64,000 nt of DNA from Aldehydirespirator sp965116865 (lineage in GTDB: Bacteria > Actinomycetota > Acidimicrobiia > Acidimicrobiales > Aldehydirespiratoraceae): assembly GCA_965116865.1 (NCBI GenBank), contig OZ220727.1:1736001-1800000 (forward strand), written 5' to 3'. The notes beneath the pieces were generated by a model that did no database searches, was not told the origin of the DNA, and saw only the letters and a list, made by a program, of their open reading frames with translations. Every line of letters starts with the position of its first letter. Positions within the stretch are counted from its first letter, which is position 1. Both the position numbers and the translations under genes were made by a program. Below are positions 61,950-64,000 of this stretch, one piece after another.

Positions 61950-62830
61950 GCGAACGGGGAGTCCGGACCGACGGGCGTCTCGTCGACGGGCGCCAGCAGC
62001 AGCACGGTGACGTATCCGAGATCCTGCACGTCGGCAGCCAGCTCGACGGTCACCAGCTGGGCCAGTCCCGCCTCCGCCGGCTCGACCGACGCCACCCGGC
62101 CCACCGGAATGTCAGCGGGATATCGGCTGCCTGCCGCGGTCACCACCGGGCTCCCCACCTCCGGGAGCTCCGACAGGTCGCCCGTCTCGGGCCAGCGCAG
62201 GCCGGCGTCCACCACGAACCGGGTCGGATCGCCGGCCATCCCGTGGCCCAGCCCCACGTCGCCGGTGTCCAGCAAACGCACCCCGACCACCAGGCTGGGA
62301 TCGCTCACCGCGGTGACCGTGCTCGAGGCCGTGTCCACCGTCTCGACCCGGCCCACGAAGCCGGCCGAGGTGACGACAGCCATGCCCGGGACCACGCGGT
62401 CGCGGCGGCCCACGTCAATCGACATCGCATCGTCGTCGAAGTTCCCCACAGCGTCGCGAAGCACAGTCGCGGTCAGCCGCTCCACGCCGTCGACGTAGGT
62501 CACCCCGGTGGCCGCCAGCAACCGAAGGAACGCATCCCGCTCCGCAGCGTCCCGGACGTCGGCCCCCGCGAGCCGGTCGACTTCGTCTCTGAGCCTCGCG
62601 TTCTCGGAGCGGAGATCGTTGTAGGAGAACATCACGGTCCAGACCTCCGCCACCGGTCCGAGAACCGCATCGACCGCCGAGACCACCGGCTCGAGCGCGT
62701 CCCGCGCCCGGCTCTGGACAGATTCGAGCGGGCCGAAGCCGCGGAAGTCGAGAGTAAGGAGCGTCGCCGCTGTCAGGATCAGCAGCAGCAGCAGGTAGCG
62801 GGACCGCCCGCTGCGCTGGGCGACCGCCAT
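61934..62830 (-). CDS. mreC: Rod shape-determining protein MreC
   Basis: 298 aa: N-terminal membrane helix (YLLLLLILTAATLLTLDFRG), coiled coil with NDLRSENARLRDEVDRLAG, then the beta-domain (PGMAVVTSAGFVGRVETVD, VRLLDTGDVGLGHGMAG, IPVGRVASVEP). It scaffolds PBP2 and MreB at the membrane. Starts 29 bp after mreB stop. Confidence 0.95.
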   Translation of the reverse strand: MAVAQRSGRSRYLLLLLILTAATLLTLDFRGFGPLESVQSRARDALEPVVSAVDAVLGPVAEVWTVMFSYNDLRSENARLRDEVDRLAGADVRDAAERDAFLRLLAATGVTYVDGVERLTATVLRDAVGNFDDDAMSIDVGRRDRVVPGMAVVTSAGFVGRVETVDTASSTVTAVSDPSLVVGVRLLDTGDVGLGHGMAGDPTRFVVDAGLRWPETGDLSELPEVGSPVVTAAGSRYPADIPVGRVASVEPAEAGLAQLVTVELAADVQDLGYVTVLLLAPVDETPVGPDSPFAERSP

Positions 62831-62859
62831 CGCCCCGGGCTAGAGGTCGCCCGATGCGG

Positions 62860-63879
62860 TCACCGTTGGTCCAAGTTGTCGAGCACCTGGCCGCAGCCCC
62901 TCACAACAGCGAGCAGCGGATCCTGGGCGACCGTTATCGGCATGCCAGTCTCGTTGGCCATCCGTTGGTCGAGATTCCTCAACATCGCTCCCCCGCCCGC
63001 GAGCATGATCCCCGACTCCATGATGTCGGCAGCCAACTCCGGGGGTGTGTGGTCCAGCGTGCCCCGCACGGCGTCGCAGATCGCGGTGACCGACTCCTCC
63101 AAGCCCTCGCGGACGTCCTCGGTGGTGACCGACACCACGCGCGGCAGGCCGCTCACGAGGTCGCGGCCCCGGATCTCGGCCCTCGCCTCCCGTGCCAGCG
63201 GATAGGCCGATCCGAGCAGAATCTTGATCTCCTCGGCGGTGCGCTCCCCGATCAGCAGCGAATGCTCCTTCTTGACGAACTGCGCGATGACGTTGTCGAA
63301 CTCGTCTCCACCGACGCGGATCGACTGGCTGGAGACGATGCCTCCGAGCGAGATGACGGCCACCTCGGTCGTGCCTCCGCCGACATCGACGATCATGTTC
63401 CCGGTCGGCTCCCACACCTGGAGCCCGGTGCCGATCGCCGCGGCCATCGGCTCCTCGATGATGTGTGTCGGCTTGCGGGCGCCCGCGGACTCGGCCGCCT
63501 CCTGCACCGCCCTCTGCTCGACTCCGGTGATGCCCGACGGCACGGCGATGACCATCCGCGGCTTGGTCCAGCGCCGCTGGTGGACCCGCTCGATGAAGAA
63601 GCGCAGCATCTCCTCGCACATGTCGAAGTCGGCGATCACCCCGTCCTTGAGCGGACGGACGGCCTGGATGTGCGCCGGGGTGCGGCCGATCATGCTCTTC
63701 GCCTCGGAACCGACAGCCAGCACCTTGCCCGTCTTGGTGTTGACGGCCACCACCGACGGCTCGTCGAGCACGATCCCCTCGCCGCGCACGTACACGACGG
63801 TGTTGGCGGTGCCGAGGTCGAGGGCCATGTCGCGCCCCATGGCCCATCCCAACCCCGAAAGCATGCTCGATGTGCTCAT
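62860..63879 (-). CDS. mreB: Rod shape-determining protein MreB
   Basis: 339 aa, normal length. Actin-like ATPase motifs: DLGTANTVVYVRGEGIV (phosphate 1), NMIVDVGGGTTEVAVISLGG (phosphate 2), MIGRTPAHIQAVRPLKDGVI, and ESGIMLAGGGAMLRNLD (adenosine). It directs lateral wall synthesis with MreC, MreD, PBP2 and RodA encoded downstream. Shine-Dalgarno GAGG lies 8 bp before the ATG. A -10-like TAGTAT at 63909-63904 suggests a short leader. Confidence 0.97.
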   Translation of the reverse strand: MSTSSMLSGLGWAMGRDMALDLGTANTVVYVRGEGIVLDEPSVVAVNTKTGKVLAVGSEAKSMIGRTPAHIQAVRPLKDGVIADFDMCEEMLRFFIERVHQRRWTKPRMVIAVPSGITGVEQRAVQEAAESAGARKPTHIIEEPMAAAIGTGLQVWEPTGNMIVDVGGGTTEVAVISLGGIVSSQSIRVGGDEFDNVIAQFVKKEHSLLIGERTAEEIKILLGSAYPLAREARAEIRGRDLVSGLPRVVSVTTEDVREGLEESVTAICDAVRGTLDHTPPELAADIMESGIMLAGGGAMLRNLDQRMANETGMPITVAQDPLLAVVRGCGQVLDNLDQR

Positions 63880-63903
63880 TGTGATGCCTCGATCAGGTTG
63901 GGG

Positions 63904-63909
63904 ATACTA
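63904..63909 (-). promoter_or_regulatory. Possible -10 element of the mre operon
   Basis: TAGTAT on the minus strand, ~25 nt before the mreB ATG. No good -35 at 17 bp, so this is tentative. The remaining 63910-64000 shows no gene. Confidence 0.3.
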
Positions 63910-64000
63910 CCACAACGCCGGATGACCCGGCCGACCGCCAACAGGATTGTAGACGCCGGTGAGCGTCGACGCATAGTCCGAGCGGGACGTTGCTTCTATT

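Noticed and set aside
1..64000. tRNA or rRNA genes
   Set aside because: I looked for cloverleaf-like and rRNA signatures between genes and saw none that I could support by eye.

Overview
High-GC DNA with GTG/ATG starts, 1-4 bp start/stop overlaps and an actinobacterial gene order. The sequence mreB-mreC-mreD-mrdA-rodA, B12-type radical SAM, DUF2344, RNase E/G, rplU-rpmA-obgE-proB ... proA ... nadD-LytR-like-rsfS, with a class II DAHP synthase, points to the Actinomycetota. The Acidimicrobiia are my best guess, probably an uncultured or host-associated member given the density of repeats and mobile debris. The assignment is inferred from synteny and protein families only.

Layout: 1-123 start of a PPK2-type polyphosphate kinase. 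463-3256 rsfS, LytR-like gene and nadD, all minus strand. 3599-4048 a dead IS607 recombinase. 4287-6668 a promoter, a group-2-like sigma factor and DAHP synthase, plus strand. 6709-12330 a Cache-like lipoprotein, a 1022-aa secreted repeat protein and an FN3 remnant. 12373-16340 a TrlF-like PHP/AAA ATPase coupled to an AlbA_2/Schlafen-type protein, a candidate defence pair. 16563-24314 a type ISP restriction-modification gene broken by an IS607-TnpB element (about 20791-22960) and an in-frame TAG, with a repeated, frame-switching C-terminal segment. 24359-28434 CoxE/VWA, MoxR and proA. 28888-31449 murJ and pspA. 31591-42591 a 3666-aa surface protein of nine beta-propeller-like blocks, twelve Calx-beta domains and three SLH-type repeats. 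42592-48060 a graveyard of remnants. 48106-63879 the conserved minus-strand block from proB to mreB.

How it works together: mreBCD, PBP2 and RodA form the elongation machinery and MurJ is the lipid II flippase. RNase E/G, L21, L27, ObgE and RsfS serve ribosome and RNA biology; ProB and ProA make proline; NadD makes NAD. proB and proA, usually adjacent, are separated here by about 19.7 kb carrying murJ, pspA and the giant surface gene.

The most unusual property of the window is its repeats. Unrelated sequences at many gene boundaries are tandemly duplicated with an almost constant period of 71-75 bp, often including a start or stop codon (PPK2, rsfS, IS607 recombinase, type ISP 3' end, moxR, the proB-obgE gap, the rplU-rne gap, mreC/mreD). 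In-frame repeats of other periods lie inside essential genes (rsfS, obgE, RNase E/G). Three long G/C homopolymers (11, 12 and 14 nt) sit inside the R-M gene and in the leader of the giant surface gene, in positions that would suit phase variation.
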